From the NCBI RefSeq assembly GCF_008802365.1, contig NZ_VZQZ01000007.1:59259-123258 (forward strand): 64,000 nucleotides of DNA, in the 5' to 3' direction. The position numbers and the translations under genes were made by a program. How positions within the stretch are numbered: position 1 is the first letter of the stretch; the number at the start of each line of letters is the position of its first letter. Source of the stretch: Oryzomonas japonica (GTDB taxonomy: Bacteria > Desulfobacterota > Desulfuromonadia > Geobacterales > Pseudopelobacteraceae). This document shows, piece after piece, positions 27,017-36,480 of this stretch. The notes beneath the pieces are model-generated. The model was given only the letters and a program-made list of their open reading frames with translations. It was not told the origin of the DNA and did not search any database.

Positions 27017-28024
27017 TTACGCTATCAGGTACGGGGTGACGGCTGTCTCGTTCAGGTCGTTCGCAACGGTAATGATCTCTTCGGCACCGTTGCGGCGGAC
27101 CTTGACCCGGCAGGCGCCGCTCTGCTCGGCCTTGGTGTAGCGCAAAAGGATGCGCGCCGCCAGCCCGATGCCGGCGGGGTCCTGGTCGCCGATGATGACC
27201 CCTGCGGGCGTATTGCCGTCCATCCAGGTAATGGCCGTCTCGCCCGTCTGCATCACGTTCTCCAGGAGATTGTTATCCGCCTCGTTGCGTCCGATGATGA
27301 CCTTGGTGCGTGCCCCGATGCGGAAGTGGCGGCCAATCTTGAGCAGACGGCAATCCCGCAGTTTGAGTTCGTCGCTGTGGTCGAAGATATCCCGGACCTT
27401 GGGGACGAAGGAGAGCTCGGTCAACAGGCAACCGCCGGCGGGGCAGGGGTAGTTCCTGACGTCCATCTCGTCGGCGAGTTGAATCTGATCCTTGCGGGAA
27501 CGTCCCCTGATGGCGAGGAGTTTTTCCCGGTCGATCCAGCCCTCACGCTCGGGGAGGGTCGGAGGGAGGAAATGGGCCGATAACGGCCGCAACAGCAGGT
27601 CTTCCAGGCCGCTTTCCCGCTCGATCACCCGCATGGCGTCGCGGCGCTGGCTCATGGGCCGCTGTCCGAGCACCTCGCCGGTGAAGACGAAGTCGGCGCC
27701 GCTCTCAGCCATGTATTCCTTGGCCTTGCGCAACAGGTAGATGCGGCAATCGATGCAGGGGTTGATCCCCTTGCCGTAACCATGGCGCGGGTTGCGGACC
27801 ACCTCCAGGTAGTCGAGCCCCTTGCTCATGACCTTGATGGGGATCTGGAATTCCTCGGCCACCCGGACCGCCTCGGATTTGCAGCCGGCGTTCTTGCCGG
27901 TGCAGGTGCAGAAAGGGGAGGTAAAGTTGAGGGCCTCCACGTCAATGCCCAGGTCGAGCATCAGCTTGACGGCAAGGGTGGAATCAAGCCCGCCGGAGAG
28001 GAGGGCCAGTGCTTTGCGTTTCAT
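27017..28024 (-). CDS. MnmA/ThiI-like PP-loop enzyme with cysteine motifs
   Basis: 335 residues from MKRKALALLSGGLDS (AGGAG 7 bases upstream). The PP-loop SGGLDST marks an ATP-pyrophosphatase of the tRNA-thiolation type. Cys-containing motifs FCTCTGKNAGC, NPCIDCR and YPCPAGGCLLTE suggest an iron-sulfur or persulfide site. The C-terminal third (ELKLRDCRLLKIGRHFRIG, VIIGRNEADNNLL) resembles the small NFACT-R/DUF814-like domain attached to such proteins. A role in tRNA sulfur modification is likely; the target base cannot be named. Stand-alone gene. Confidence 0.8.
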   Translation of the reverse strand: MKRKALALLSGGLDSTLAVKLMLDLGIDVEALNFTSPFCTCTGKNAGCKSEAVRVAEEFQIPIKVMSKGLDYLEVVRNPRHGYGKGINPCIDCRIYLLRKAKEYMAESGADFVFTGEVLGQRPMSQRRDAMRVIERESGLEDLLLRPLSAHFLPPTLPEREGWIDREKLLAIRGRSRKDQIQLADEMDVRNYPCPAGGCLLTELSFVPKVRDIFDHSDELKLRDCRLLKIGRHFRIGARTKVIIGRNEADNNLLENVMQTGETAITWMDGNTPAGVIIGDQDPAGIGLAARILLRYTKAEQSGACRVKVRRNGAEEIITVANDLNETAVTPYLIA

Positions 28025-28564
28025 CTTGAACTCCTGGGGCTCCATGATACGGCCTATCGTGAACGGAAGGTGTCGCATCACAGGACCAATGGTATTTTTC
28101 AGGTGATTCCGGGCGATAATTTTCGGCAGACCATTACGTTTCTATCAAAATGCATCATAATCCGCTGCTGTTGCAGGGGCGCATTTCCGTGAAAACAGGT
28201 TGAAAATTTTACAATTTATGAAAATAACAAGTATGTTCTCACAAGTCTAGACAATTACGTTCCTGCATTTTGCGGCTATTCACAAAATACGTTGGAAAAC
28301 GCGTCAATACGACAGGATTGCACCGATTATTGGGCATTGATTTTATGATAATGATGTTGAAGGCCTTGCGTTGCGTGATCGATTGCGTGTCAGTGTTCTT
28401 GCAGTATAGTTAAAACAGGCCGTACGTGCCGGGCGGAACGCCCGTGGGCACGCGGGTTACCTGGAGATCATCACGGCAGGACTGTAGCACAAGCGATACC
28501 GGTCGTCAGCGTTCGGCCAGAGCGACTTAATGTGGCAATGGCACCGGACGCACAGGAGGAGACC
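28025..28564. other. Long leader/intergenic region before amrS with GC hairpin
   Basis: 540 bases without a supported gene; most of it (28140-28410) is AT-rich. At 28425-28452 CGTGCC pairs with GGCACG outside an inner stem GGGCG/CGCCC (loop GAA), leaving a 3-base bulge GTG. It could be part of a structured 5' leader of amrS, 110 bases upstream of the start, or a weak terminator without a U-tract. The amrS ribosome-binding site AGGAGGAG ends the region. Confidence 0.4.
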
Positions 28565-29575
28565 ATGAAGGAAGCGCTGTTTTATGAACGGGAAGAAGAC
28601 AGCCGGGTGCGCTGCGGCCTTTGCCGCTTCCGATGCCTGATCGCCGATGGGGCGCGGGGCATCTGCATGGTCCGGGAAAACCGGGGTGGTACCCTGTACA
28701 GCCTGGTCTACGGTAAACTCTGCGCCGAGCATGTTGATCCAATCGAAAAAAAACCGCTCTTCCATGTCATGCCGGGAAGCAGGTCGTATTCCATTGCAAC
28801 GGTGGGGTGCAACTTCCGCTGCCGCCACTGCCAGAACTACTCCATTTCCCAGGTGGAGCGGGATGAACCGATCCCGGGGATGGAGCAGACCCCTCAGGAG
28901 ATCGTTCTGAGCGCCAGGAATAACGACTGTCGTTCCATCTCTTACACCTATACCGAGCCGACCATCTTCTTCGAGTTCGCCTACGACACCGCCCGCCTCG
29001 CCAAGGAGGCGGGGCTGCGCAATATTTTCGTCACCAATGGCTACATCAGCAAAGAGGCGCTGGCGATGATCACGCCATACCTGGATGCCGTCAACATCGA
29101 CCTGAAGGGCTTCTCGGAAAGTTTTTACCGCGACGTTGTCCATGCTCGTCTCTCCGAAGTCCTCGACTCGATCATCGAGCATCGCAACCAGGGAATCTGG
29201 ATTGAACTCACCACCCTGATTATCCCGGGACTCAACGACTCTGACGCCGAGTTGAAGGGCATAGCAGCGTTCATTGTTGACAACCTTGGGGTCGACACCC
29301 CTTGGCATGTGACCCAGTTCTACCCCACCTACAAGTTGACCGACCGTCCGAGGACGCCAGTTGATACCTTGCGAAAGGCGCGGGAGATCGGCCGCGCCGC
29401 CGGGCTGCGCTATGTTTACGAAGGCAACGTGCCCGGCGAAGGCGGTGAAAACACCCGGTGCCCCTCCTGTTCAACACTGCTGATCGAGCGTTACGGTTTT
29501 GCCATAGGCACCAACAGGATTCGCAATGGGGCCTGTCCCGAATGCGGTGCCGCCATAGCCGGTATCGGCATCTGA
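28565..29575 (+). CDS. amrS: AmmeMemoRadiSam-system radical SAM enzyme AmrS
   Basis: 336 residues from MKEALFYEREEDSRVRC, preceded by AGGAGGAG. An N-terminal Cys-rich part (RCGLCRFRCLIADGARGICM) is followed by the radical SAM cluster motif CNFRCRHC in TVGCNFRCRHCQNYSISQ. SYTYTEPTIFFEFAYDTARL and DTPWHVTQFYPTYKLTDRP are typical of AmrS. The C-terminus carries a zinc-ribbon-like RCPSCS and CPECG pair. The enzyme family is conserved with AMMECR1 and Memo proteins, but neither is in this window and the reaction is not established. The last bases run into the decayed zinc-ribbon gene on the other strand. Confidence 0.92.
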   Translation: MKEALFYEREEDSRVRCGLCRFRCLIADGARGICMVRENRGGTLYSLVYGKLCAEHVDPIEKKPLFHVMPGSRSYSIATVGCNFRCRHCQNYSISQVERDEPIPGMEQTPQEIVLSARNNDCRSISYTYTEPTIFFEFAYDTARLAKEAGLRNIFVTNGYISKEALAMITPYLDAVNIDLKGFSESFYRDVVHARLSEVLDSIIEHRNQGIWIELTTLIIPGLNDSDAELKGIAAFIVDNLGVDTPWHVTQFYPTYKLTDRPRTPVDTLRKAREIGRAAGLRYVYEGNVPGEGGENTRCPSCSTLLIERYGFAIGTNRIRNGACPECGAAIAGIGI

Positions 29576-29576
29576 T

Positions 29577-29803
29577 GCGTATGGCGGAACTTGCGGCAGA
29601 TCGGGCACTTGGATGGAGGTGGCAACCGGTCGCGCCCGGTGAAAACAAAGCCGCATGTCCGGCATTCGGCTGGGGTAACCTGCACCAGCTTCAGGCGCCA
29701 AACGAGATCACCGGTGCGATATACCTCGCATACACCGTGCAGTGGGACCGCGAGCGGTTCGCCGGCTGGATTCGCCCATTGGAAGAAGAAAAGATTGCCC
29801 GGA
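29577..29803 (-). pseudogene. Decayed HTH/zinc-ribbon regulator (COG3357-like)
   Basis: One minus-strand frame contains PAECRTCGFVFTGRDRLPPP followed by SKCPICRKF, the zinc-ribbon typical of small HTH-zinc-ribbon predicted regulators. Upstream residues EPLAVPLHGVCEVYRTGDLV look like a compressed helix-turn-helix, and LIRAIFSSSNGRIQ, which would fit the N-terminus, is in another frame. No start codon with a ribosome site exists in the zinc-ribbon frame, and the frame reads past the expected end into amrS. I interpret it as a frameshifted and partly deleted relic. Confidence 0.4.
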
Positions 29804-29968
29804 TCAACTCTTCTTGCTCGTCTTTGCGTAGAATGTGGTGTAGTGCGGGAGTACGTTACTCCCTTTGCAGGTAGGGCACACTCTGGGCCCCTGCTCATGA
29901 TCCGCCATACTCATCTTTACTGAAAAGATCGTGCCACATGCTTCACATCGATACTCATAGATCGGCAT
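29804..29968 (-). CDS. FmdB-family zinc-ribbon protein
   Basis: 54 residues. It begins MPIYEYRCEACGTIFSVKMS and has a second Cys pair VCPTCKG, giving the CxxC-x(n)-CxxC zinc ribbon of the FmdB family; the tail is FYAKTSKKS. TGAGGA lies 8 bases upstream of the ATG. FmdB proteins are small putative regulatory or metal-binding proteins of unproven role. The relic of a second zinc-ribbon gene begins immediately after its stop. Confidence 0.85.
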   Translation of the reverse strand: MPIYEYRCEACGTIFSVKMSMADHEQGPRVCPTCKGSNVLPHYTTFYAKTSKKS

Positions 29969-30209
29969 AGCGGTTGTCCTCATTTTGTTGTAAGGATGAA
30001 ATCATTGCCGCTCCCGGGCCCGCCAGAAGACACCTCTGTGTTGGTCCTCCGCCACCGGATGCGCACCCCGGCTTCGGCCGGTTCCAAAGAGCTATCCCGG
30101 AGCGCAGGGGACGATGGCAGCCCCTGTCGCGGCATCGGTAAGCATCGTCTGGAAGCAACAGAAAACGGCGCCTTTATCCGCACGAGGGCTCGCCAGCCTT
30201 CTCACTCGG

Positions 30210-30695
30210 CTAAAGCTCCTTGATATTACTGAACTCTCCCCAGGCCAGGAAGTCCTTGGGGGCTTCCACAAAGTCGTAGATGTTTTCCATGATTTCGAGA
30301 TGTTTTCTCTCCTCTTCGGCGAGCATGAGGAGGATTTTTGCTGTCGCTGGGGCTGCCTCCCTCTTGGCCATATCCTCGTACAACATGATCCCCGCCATGG
30401 AAAACTTGATTGCATGCCGGTACCCGTCGGGATCACTCTTCAGTATTGTGAGGACATTCTTCCTGTCCAGAAGGTCCTGGAAGACATTTTTGGTATTTTC
30501 CAGCAACTTTGAGTCGGCACTGCCGGGGGTTACATTCTTCTTCATCGCTTTGATCGCCCTGCTATGTTCCTCCTCAGCAGCAGCCAGCATGGAAAAAATC
30601 GATTTTAACTCGGGCTCGCTCGTTTCCGCGGCCAGTTTCTCATAAAATGCCTTGCTGTCCTCTTCCATTTTCAGCGCAAAATCGAATACGTTCAT
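30210..30695 (-). CDS. Rubrerythrin-type ferritin-like diiron protein
   Basis: 161 residues, all-helical. Iron ligands appear in MEEDSKAFYEKLA, MLAAAEEEHSRAI (ExxH), IMLYEDMAKRE and MLAEEERKHLEIMENIY (ExxxH type), the arrangement of the rubrerythrin/ferritin-like fold. There is no C-terminal rubredoxin domain. A good GGAGACGGAG precedes the start. A likely role is peroxide scavenging or iron handling in the cytoplasm of an anaerobe. Monocistronic by position. Confidence 0.85.
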   Translation of the reverse strand: MNVFDFALKMEEDSKAFYEKLAAETSEPELKSIFSMLAAAEEEHSRAIKAMKKNVTPGSADSKLLENTKNVFQDLLDRKNVLTILKSDPDGYRHAIKFSMAGIMLYEDMAKREAAPATAKILLMLAEEERKHLEIMENIYDFVEAPKDFLAWGEFSNIKEL

Positions 30696-31148
30696 CTCCG
30701 TCTCCTGTCCCGTCCGATTTCATCCGTCCGATCTTCGTGTTTTGGGTTTCCCTGCGCTGCCAGGCAAATAGAAAGCCGTTCATCTATTACTTCAATTTGA
30801 GTATAGCCTGAAGAGCAGGTTCTTCAATGCTTGAAAAAACATTTTTGCCACCCCATGTGACGGGAAGTAACAGCGATCTATTTGGCGAGACGATCATCCT
30901 GTTTGGCGCAGCGTCACCTCTTACAACCTGGTGTGCACAAAAGGGATAAAAAATGCTGTGGAATCCGATCCGGAAAAATCCTGCGGCATGGCTGGTCATC
31001 ACTCGGAATAACCTGGTGGGAGACCGGCTTTATCCATTGAAAAGACGTGATAACGTTCAGCACCGTCTTGACAATACAATGGTGAGAGATACCTTTAACC
31101 ATATCCAGACTAAAAATAGCAGGGACGTCAATCACGGAGGTGTTCTAA
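30696..31148. other. Intergenic region with a candidate promoter
   Basis: 453 bases. TTGACA (31068-31073) and TACCTT (31090-31095), 16 bases apart, could drive the small gene at 31149. A 70-codon frame beginning at 30953 overlaps that gene and has unconvincing composition. Nothing else recognised. Confidence 0.4.
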
Positions 31149-31334
31149 ATGACAGTTCAGATTAATGAAAAAGAGGAGGAAAAAATCGAGGGGCTGACAA
31201 GAGAAGCCGAAATCCTGATAGAGGAGGAAGCCTCTAAGAAGGATCTTAAAGAAAAACGGGGGGTCATAAAGCAAACATATTATGATGGCTCAAAAAAACT
31301 GAAACACATCGTCCCGAAAGGAAAACGCATATAG
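31149..31334 (+). CDS. Small highly charged protein
   Basis: 61 residues, rich in Glu and Lys (EKEEEKIEGLTREAEILIEE, ASKKDLKEKRG), ending KHIVPKGKRI. GGAGGT lies 9 bases upstream of the ATG, which argues for translation. Probably helical in the first half and basic at the end. I do not recognise the family. It stands between the rubrerythrin-like gene and a convergent NtrC-type regulator. Confidence 0.55.
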   Translation: MTVQINEKEEEKIEGLTREAEILIEEEASKKDLKEKRGVIKQTYYDGSKKLKHIVPKGKRI

Positions 31335-31399
31335 CCGGACGATACTGCTACCGTAACGTCTGGACGCCACTGTTTGCCGACAAAAGATGATCCGCAGCC

Positions 31400-32773
31400 C
31401 TACATACTGAGGCGTTTCATCTTTTCGACCAGGGTTGTCCGGTTGATGCCGAGCAGTGTGGCTGCCTTTGCCTTAACCCCCCCGGCCATGGCCAGGGCTT
31501 GCGAGATCAATGATTTTTCGATGGTGGTCAGGGAATCGACCATGTTGATCCCCTGTTCGGTAAGTTCGATGTACGGTCCGCCCGATGCCAGCCTCTGGCC
31601 GCTGATTCCTGGCGGGAGGTCTTCATAGTGGATAACGTCCCCCTCCGTCAGGGCCACCAGCCGTTCCACCATGTTTTCCAGCTCCCGCACGTTACCTGGC
31701 CAGGCGTACGCTTCCAACGCCTCCAGGGCGTGCTTGTTGATGGTCATGGGCGTGCGTGACATCACCCGGCAGCATTTTGCCAGGAAATGTTCCACCAGCG
31801 CCATGATGTCGGACTGGCGTTCACGCAGGGGAGGGAGGTGCAGGGGGATGACATTGAGGCGGTAGAAGAGGTCTTCGCGGAACTTGTTCTGGCGGACCTG
31901 CTGCTCCAGGTCCAGGTTGGTGGCCGAGATGATCCGCACATCAAGTTTGATCGGTTTGTTCGAGCCGACCCGTTCCAGTTCCTGTTCCTGGATGACGCGC
32001 AGCAGTTTGGTTTGCAGGTGCAGAGGCATGGTCCCGATCTCGTCCAGAAAGATGGTCCCGTGATTGGCCGCCTCGAATTTTCCGGCCTTGTCCCTGATGG
32101 CGCCGGTGAAGGCGCCGCGTACATGACCGAACAGTTCGCTCTCCAGCAGGGCCTCCGGTATGGCGCTGCAGTTGACGGCAATGAACGGCTTGTCCCGCCG
32201 GTTGCCGTTGTAATGGAGAGCCCGGGCCACCAACTCCTTGCCGGTGCCCGATTCTCCGCTGATCAATACAGTCGAGTCGGTCTTGACGATGCGGGTCATC
32301 CGTTCGAAGACCAGGGTCATGGCCGGGGAACTGCCGATGATGTTGCTGAATTCGAAACGTTTCTGGAGTTGCTTGCGCAGGTAGATATTTTCTGAGAGGA
32401 GCTGCTGCTTCTCCAGGGCTTTGCCGATGACCAGCTTCAGCTCGTCGAAATTGACCGGTTTGGTTATGTAGTCGCAGGCTCCTTCCTTCATGGCCCGCAC
32501 CGCTGTTTCGGCGGAGGCGTGACCGGTGATGACGATGACCTCGGTGGAAGGGGAGATGGTGCGGGCGCTCTGCAGGATGTCGAACCCGCTTTTGTCCGGC
32601 AGGAACAGGTCGGAGACGATCAGTTTGAACGGCTCCTGGGCCATGAGTTCGAGGGCCGCTTCACCGGTGGCTGCCGAGGCAACACTGTACCCGACCGATT
32701 TAAGGAGCAGTTCCAGGGCCTCGCGCCCCGAGTCGTCGTCGTCAATCAGGAGGATCCGGGTGTCGTGTACCAT
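31400..32773 (-). CDS. NtrC-family sigma-54 response regulator
   Basis: 457 residues. Receiver 1-125 with Asp55 in [16 protein letters not shown]+ domain with Walker A GESGTGKE, the sigma-54 contact loop GAFTGA in [13 protein letters not shown], Walker [10 protein letters not shown] and the arginine finger region [12 protein letters not shown] Fis-type helix-turn-helix ends the protein ([20 protein letters not shown]). It activates sigma-54 promoters after phosphorylation. No cognate kinase is adjacent. The last residues RLSM end near a plus-strand gap; upstream lies the palindromic element at 32800-32951. Confidence 0.94.
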   Translation of the reverse strand: MVHDTRILLIDDDDSGREALELLLKSVGYSVASAATGEAALELMAQEPFKLIVSDLFLPDKSGFDILQSARTISPSTEVIVITGHASAETAVRAMKEGACDYITKPVNFDELKLVIGKALEKQQLLSENIYLRKQLQKRFEFSNIIGSSPAMTLVFERMTRIVKTDSTVLISGESGTGKELVARALHYNGNRRDKPFIAVNCSAIPEALLESELFGHVRGAFTGAIRDKAGKFEAANHGTIFLDEIGTMPLHLQTKLLRVIQEQELERVGSNKPIKLDVRIISATNLDLEQQVRQNKFREDLFYRLNVIPLHLPPLRERQSDIMALVEHFLAKCCRVMSRTPMTINKHALEALEAYAWPGNVRELENMVERLVALTEGDVIHYEDLPPGISGQRLASGGPYIELTEQGINMVDSLTTIEKSLISQALAMAGGVKAKAATLLGINRTTLVEKMKRLSM

Positions 32774-32799
32774 CGTACCTACCTCACATGCCGTCGTGC

Positions 32800-32951
32800 T
32801 TTAAAAGTATATTGAAAATCGTAATGAGGAGGCCGATATGCAAGGCGCAAGCGAGCGAGGAAGCGAGGCGTACCCCTCGGTACGTCGAGCTTGTGAGCGA
32901 GCGGCAACGCCGCAGATCGGCCCCGCAGTAGATTTTCAATATACTTTTAAA
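32800..32951. repeat. 152-bp palindromic intergenic element with 21-bp perfect ends
   Basis: TTTAAAAGTATATTGAAAAT plus C (32800-32820) is the exact reverse complement of 32931-32951. Inside, GCCGAT (32832 on) and ATCGGC (near 32915-32921) and several GAGCGAG/CGCTCG-like blocks extend the pairing, so the whole element can fold as a long hairpin. The right arm contains the TAA stop of ychF. I recall similar GCAAGCGAGCGAG-rich elements as dispersed repeats in Geobacter-type genomes; only one copy is in this window. It may also end ychF transcription. Confidence 0.8.
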
Positions 32952-34041
32952 CGTTGAAGCGGAAATGCATCACGTCGCCGTCCTTAACCACGTACTCCTT
33001 GCCTTCCAGGCGCATGAGCCCCTTTTCCTTGGCCCCGGCCTCGCCGTTGCACGAGATGAAGTCGGCATAGGCGATCACCTCGGCCCGGATAAAACCCTTT
33101 TCAAAGTCGGTATGGATCACACCGGCAGCCTGGGGAGCCTTGGTGCCGTTGACGATGGTCCAGGCCCGTACTTCCTTGACGCCGGCGGTGAAATAGGTGA
33201 TCAGCCCCAGCAGTTCGTAGCCGCTGCGGATCAGGCGGTCCAGACCCGCTTCCGCCAGCCCCATGTCGTGGAGGAATGCCTGTTTTTCCTCTCCTTCCAG
33301 TTCCGAGATCTCGGCTTCGAGCTTGCCGCAGATCACCACCGCCCCGGCGCCTTCCGCCCCGGCGATCTCCCGTACCTGGGCCACAAAGGGGTGCTCGCCG
33401 CCCAGGTCGTCCTCGGCCACGTTGGCCACATACAGGACCGGTTTGTCGGTCAAGAGGTGCAGGTCCCGCAGCCAGAGCCGCTCATCCTCGTTTTCCGCCA
33501 CGCCGCGGAGCCTTTTGACCTGTTCCAGCAAAGCCCGGACCCGCTGGTAGAAGGCGACCTCGTCCTTGGCCTTCTTGTCGCCGCTGCGCGCCATCTTGTC
33601 GGCCCGCAGGATTTTCTTGTCCACCGTGTCCAGATCGGCCAGGGCCAGTTCGGTGTTGATCACTTCGATGTCGTCGGCCGGCGAGACACGGCCGCTGACA
33701 TGCACCACATTATCGTCGTCAAAACAGCGCACCACATGGACGATGGCGTCCACGCTGCGGATATGGCCCAGGAACTGGTTGCCGAGTCCCTCTCCCGAAC
33801 TGGCCCCCTTGACCAGACCGGCGATGTCCACGAACTCGATGGTGGTGGGCTGGATCTTCTGCGGTTTGACAATGGCCGAGAGCTGATCCATGCGCGGGTC
33901 GGGCACCTGTACGATCCCCACGTTGGGGTCGATGGTGCAGAAGGGGTAGTTGGCCGATTCGGCGCCGGCCGAGGTCAGTGCGTTGAAGATGGTGGACTTG
34001 CCCACGTTGGGCAGCCCGACGATACCGCAGTTAAAACCCAT
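32947..34041 (-). CDS. ychF: Redox-regulated ATPase YchF (Obg-family)
   Basis: 364 residues, normal length. G1 [18 protein letters not shown], the switch region [15 protein letters not shown]3 [20 protein letters not shown], and NVAEDD in place of the NKxD guanine motif, as in YchF, which prefers ATP. A TGS domain forms the C-terminus ([36 protein letters not shown]). It binds ribosomes and is involved in translation and stress. It belongs to the pth-rplY-prs gene string. Confidence 0.96.
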   Translation of the reverse strand: MGFNCGIVGLPNVGKSTIFNALTSAGAESANYPFCTIDPNVGIVQVPDPRMDQLSAIVKPQKIQPTTIEFVDIAGLVKGASSGEGLGNQFLGHIRSVDAIVHVVRCFDDDNVVHVSGRVSPADDIEVINTELALADLDTVDKKILRADKMARSGDKKAKDEVAFYQRVRALLEQVKRLRGVAENEDERLWLRDLHLLTDKPVLYVANVAEDDLGGEHPFVAQVREIAGAEGAGAVVICGKLEAEISELEGEEKQAFLHDMGLAEAGLDRLIRSGYELLGLITYFTAGVKEVRAWTIVNGTKAPQAAGVIHTDFEKGFIRAEVIAYADFISCNGEAGAKEKGLMRLEGKEYVVKDGDVMHFRFNV

Positions 34042-34101
34042 GATTTCATCCTTAATTGCGTACTATTCAAACGTCAATTCTGCCACAACATTGAAGATCA
34101 T

Positions 34102-34226
34102 AATCTGCCACAGAGACACAGAGATTCAGAGAAAACCAAAGAAATGAAAAACGAAAAAACAACTATTCATATTTCATTGCGCTTTTCTCTGTGAACCTCT
34201 GTGTCTCCGTGTCTCTGTGGCAGATT
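34102..34226. repeat. CACAGAGAC inverted-repeat element, copy 1
   Basis: Left end AATCTGCCACAGAGACAC and right end GTGTCTCTGTGGCAGATT are exact reverse complements, and pairing continues imperfectly through CAGAG/CTCTG blocks to an AT-rich centre. It is 125 bp in the gap between ychF and pth. It shares ends with 44907-45040 and 49857-49995. Confidence 0.85.
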
Positions 34227-34244
34227 TTCTGATTTTTTGTAATT

Positions 34245-34826
34245 TCACCCATCCAGGAAGTTGCGGTTGTTGAACATGCTCATGGCCTTGGGCAGTCCCT
34301 CGTCCAGCATCATCTCCAGCATGTCCTGGCCGCCGTCCAGTATTTTGGGAAGGGCCTCCATCTGGTCCGGAGGGATGTTTCCCAGGACGTAATTGCTCGT
34401 ATCCCCGTGGACCGGTTTGCCGATGCCGATACGCAGCCTGATGAAATCCCCCTTGCCGAGTTGTTCCATAATGGAACGCAGGCCGTTGTGCCCGCCATGC
34501 CCGCCCCCTTGCTTGAAGCGTGCCGTTCCGAACGGCAGGTCGAGCTCGTCATGGATCACGACCAGGTTCGACAGGGGGAGTTTGTAAAACTGGAGCGCTT
34601 GCATGACCGACTTTCCGGAGAGGTTCATGAAGGTCTGCGGCTTGAGCAGGATCAGGCGGTCGTCGCCGCGGCTCCATTCGCCCGCCAGCCCGGAAAAGGA
34701 CTTGCGGGTTATGGAGAGGTTTTCCCGGTGAGCCAGGCGATCCAAAAAAAGGAAACCCGCATTGTGGCGGGTCCATTGGTACATGGGGCCGGGATTACCC
34801 AGCCCCGCTATGAGTAAAGTCTTCAT
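34245..34826 (-). CDS. pth: Peptidyl-tRNA hydrolase
   Basis: 193 residues. IAGLGNPGPMYQWTRHNAGF contains the substrate Asn and catalytic His of Pth; KPQTFMNLSGKSV and HDELDLPFG (catalytic Asp region), then GGGHGGHNGLRSI, complete the family motifs. It releases tRNA from stalled peptidyl-tRNA. It starts 18 bases after rplY, the common L25-pth pairing. Confidence 0.97.
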   Translation of the reverse strand: MKTLLIAGLGNPGPMYQWTRHNAGFLFLDRLAHRENLSITRKSFSGLAGEWSRGDDRLILLKPQTFMNLSGKSVMQALQFYKLPLSNLVVIHDELDLPFGTARFKQGGGHGGHNGLRSIMEQLGKGDFIRLRIGIGKPVHGDTSNYVLGNIPPDQMEALPKILDGGQDMLEMMLDEGLPKAMSMFNNRNFLDG

Positions 34827-34844
34827 GGAATAAAACTGATCCGG

Positions 34845-35471
34845 TTACGCGGCAGGTTCGGCGGGGGCTGCGGCAGCAGCCGCTGCTGCGGCATCTTCTT
34901 CCGCTTCTTCCTTGGTTCTGCCGAGGACGCTGACCACGGGGGTCTTGGGGTTTTCGAGCAGTTTGACCCCATCCGGGAGAGGAATCTCGCCGATGTGGAT
35001 CGAGTGGTTGAGTTGCAGGCTGGTGATGTCGATCTCGATGGTGTCGGGGATATTGCCCGGCAGACATTCCACGTGCAGTTCGTGATGGGCCAGGTCCAGC
35101 AGGCCGCCTTCCTTGACGCCTGCGGCGGTGCCCTTCAGGATGACCGGGACCGTAACGCGCAGTTTTTCGTTCATGTTGATGCGGTGGAGGTCAACGTGGC
35201 GATAGGTGCCTCTGAGCGCATCACGCTGCATATCGGCAATAATGGCCATGCTCTGGTCCAGGCTGCCGCCTCCCACCAGGGTGATCAGGTTGTTCTGGCC
35301 GCCTTCGCCTGCAAGGGCATCCTGAAGATCGCGATATTTGATGCTTACCGCAACAGGATCCATTCCCTTGCCGTACACGACGCCGGGGACCATATCGGCA
35401 ATTCTCAACTGGCGGCTGACGCCCTTGCCGGTCTTCGATCTCAGTTCGATGTTCATCAGTTTCTGTTGCAT
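34845..35471 (-). CDS. rplY: 50S ribosomal protein bL25 (CTC form)
   Basis: 208 residues from [17 protein letters not shown], chosen for GGAGGAAC upstream; the longer frame uses no good site. The N-terminal L25 domain (about 1-95) binds 5S rRNA, with VPGVVYGKG conserved. The C-terminal TL5-like beta domain ([19 protein letters not shown]) and an Ala/Glu-rich tail make it the long CTC type rather than the short E. coli L25. It lies between prs (64 bases upstream) and pth. Confidence 0.95.
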   Translation of the reverse strand: MQQKLMNIELRSKTGKGVSRQLRIADMVPGVVYGKGMDPVAVSIKYRDLQDALAGEGGQNNLITLVGGGSLDQSMAIIADMQRDALRGTYRHVDLHRINMNEKLRVTVPVILKGTAAGVKEGGLLDLAHHELHVECLPGNIPDTIEIDITSLQLNHSIHIGEIPLPDGVKLLENPKTPVVSVLGRTKEEAEEDAAAAAAAAAPAEPAA

Positions 35472-35535
35472 ACGGTGTTCCTCCACGTGTAGTGATGGGG
35501 CGGACCCCACCCTGTACAATTATAAAAGTATGTTC

Positions 35536-36480
35536 CTAAACAAAAAGCGAGCTGACGGATTCATCCTCATGGATGCGGCGGATGGCCTCCGCCAGAAGCC
35601 CCGACACGGACAGCATCGTGATCTTCGTTGTCATGTTTTCCTTGTCTCCCAGCGGGAGGGTGTCGGTCAACACGACCTCGGAGATCTCCGAATTGTTGAT
35701 ACGTTCGATGGCCGGACCGGAGAGCACGCCATGGGTGGCGCAGGCATAGACGGCAGTGGCGCCGTTTTCCTTGAGCGCCTTGGCCGCCTGGGTAAGTGTT
35801 CCGGCGGTGTCGATCATGTCGTCCAGAATGATGGCGATCTTGCCGCGCACATCGCCGATCAGGTGCATGACCTCGGCAACGTTGGGGCCGGTGCGGCGTT
35901 TATCGATCACCGCCAGTGAACATTCCAGCCGTTTGGCAAAAGCCCTCGCCCGTTCGGTGCCGCCCGCATCCGGGGTCACCATCACGATCGGCTGGCCGTC
36001 GAAGCGGTTTTTTAGGTGATTGAGGATGACGGGTGCCGCATAGAGGTTGTCCACCGGAATATCGAAGAACCCCTGGATCTGGCCGGCGTGCAGGTCTACC
36101 GTTACCACCCGGTCGATACCGGCCGTGGTGATCAGGTCGGCCACCAGCTTGGCGGTGATCGGGGTACGGGGCGCGGCCTTGCGATCCTGGCGGGCGTAAC
36201 CGTAATAGGGGACCACGGCGGTGATGGTCGCGGCGGAGGCCCGTTTGAGGGCGTCGGTCATGACCAGCAGTTCCATCAGGTTGTCGTTGGTCGGGGCGCA
36301 GGTGGACTGGATGACATAGACATCACGGCCACGGACGTTTTCGTTGATTTCAACCATAACCTCGCCGTCCGAAAACCTACGGACACGGGCCGCCCCCAAC
36401 GGCATCTTGAGGGCCTCGCAAATTTTCAGGGCAAGGGTTGGGTTGGAATTGCCGGAAAAGATTTTGATCTTGTCGAGCAT
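35536..36480 (-). CDS. prs: Ribose-phosphate pyrophosphokinase
   Basis: 314 residues. Class I PRPP synthase motifs: [20 protein letters not shown], the flexible catalytic [10 protein letters not shown], the [20 protein letters not shown] metal site, and the PRPP loop [13 protein letters not shown]. It makes PRPP for purine, pyrimidine, His and Trp synthesis. In related genomes it usually follows tRNA-Gln and ispE; here those lie about 5 kb away at 41723-42667. Confidence 0.97.
   Translation of the reverse strand: MLDKIKIFSGNSNPTLALKICEALKMPLGAARVRRFSDGEVMVEINENVRGRDVYVIQSTCAPTNDNLMELLVMTDALKRASAATITAVVPYYGYARQDRKAAPRTPITAKLVADLITTAGIDRVVTVDLHAGQIQGFFDIPVDNLYAAPVILNHLKNRFDGQPIVMVTPDAGGTERARAFAKRLECSLAVIDKRRTGPNVAEVMHLIGDVRGKIAIILDDMIDTAGTLTQAAKALKENGATAVYACATHGVLSGPAIERINNSEISEVVLTDTLPLGDKENMTTKITMLSVSGLLAEAIRRIHEDESVSSLFV

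Noticed and set aside
30953..31165. 70-codon frame with AAAGGGA upstream
   Set aside because: Overlaps the start of the small charged gene and its predicted promoter; composition not convincing.
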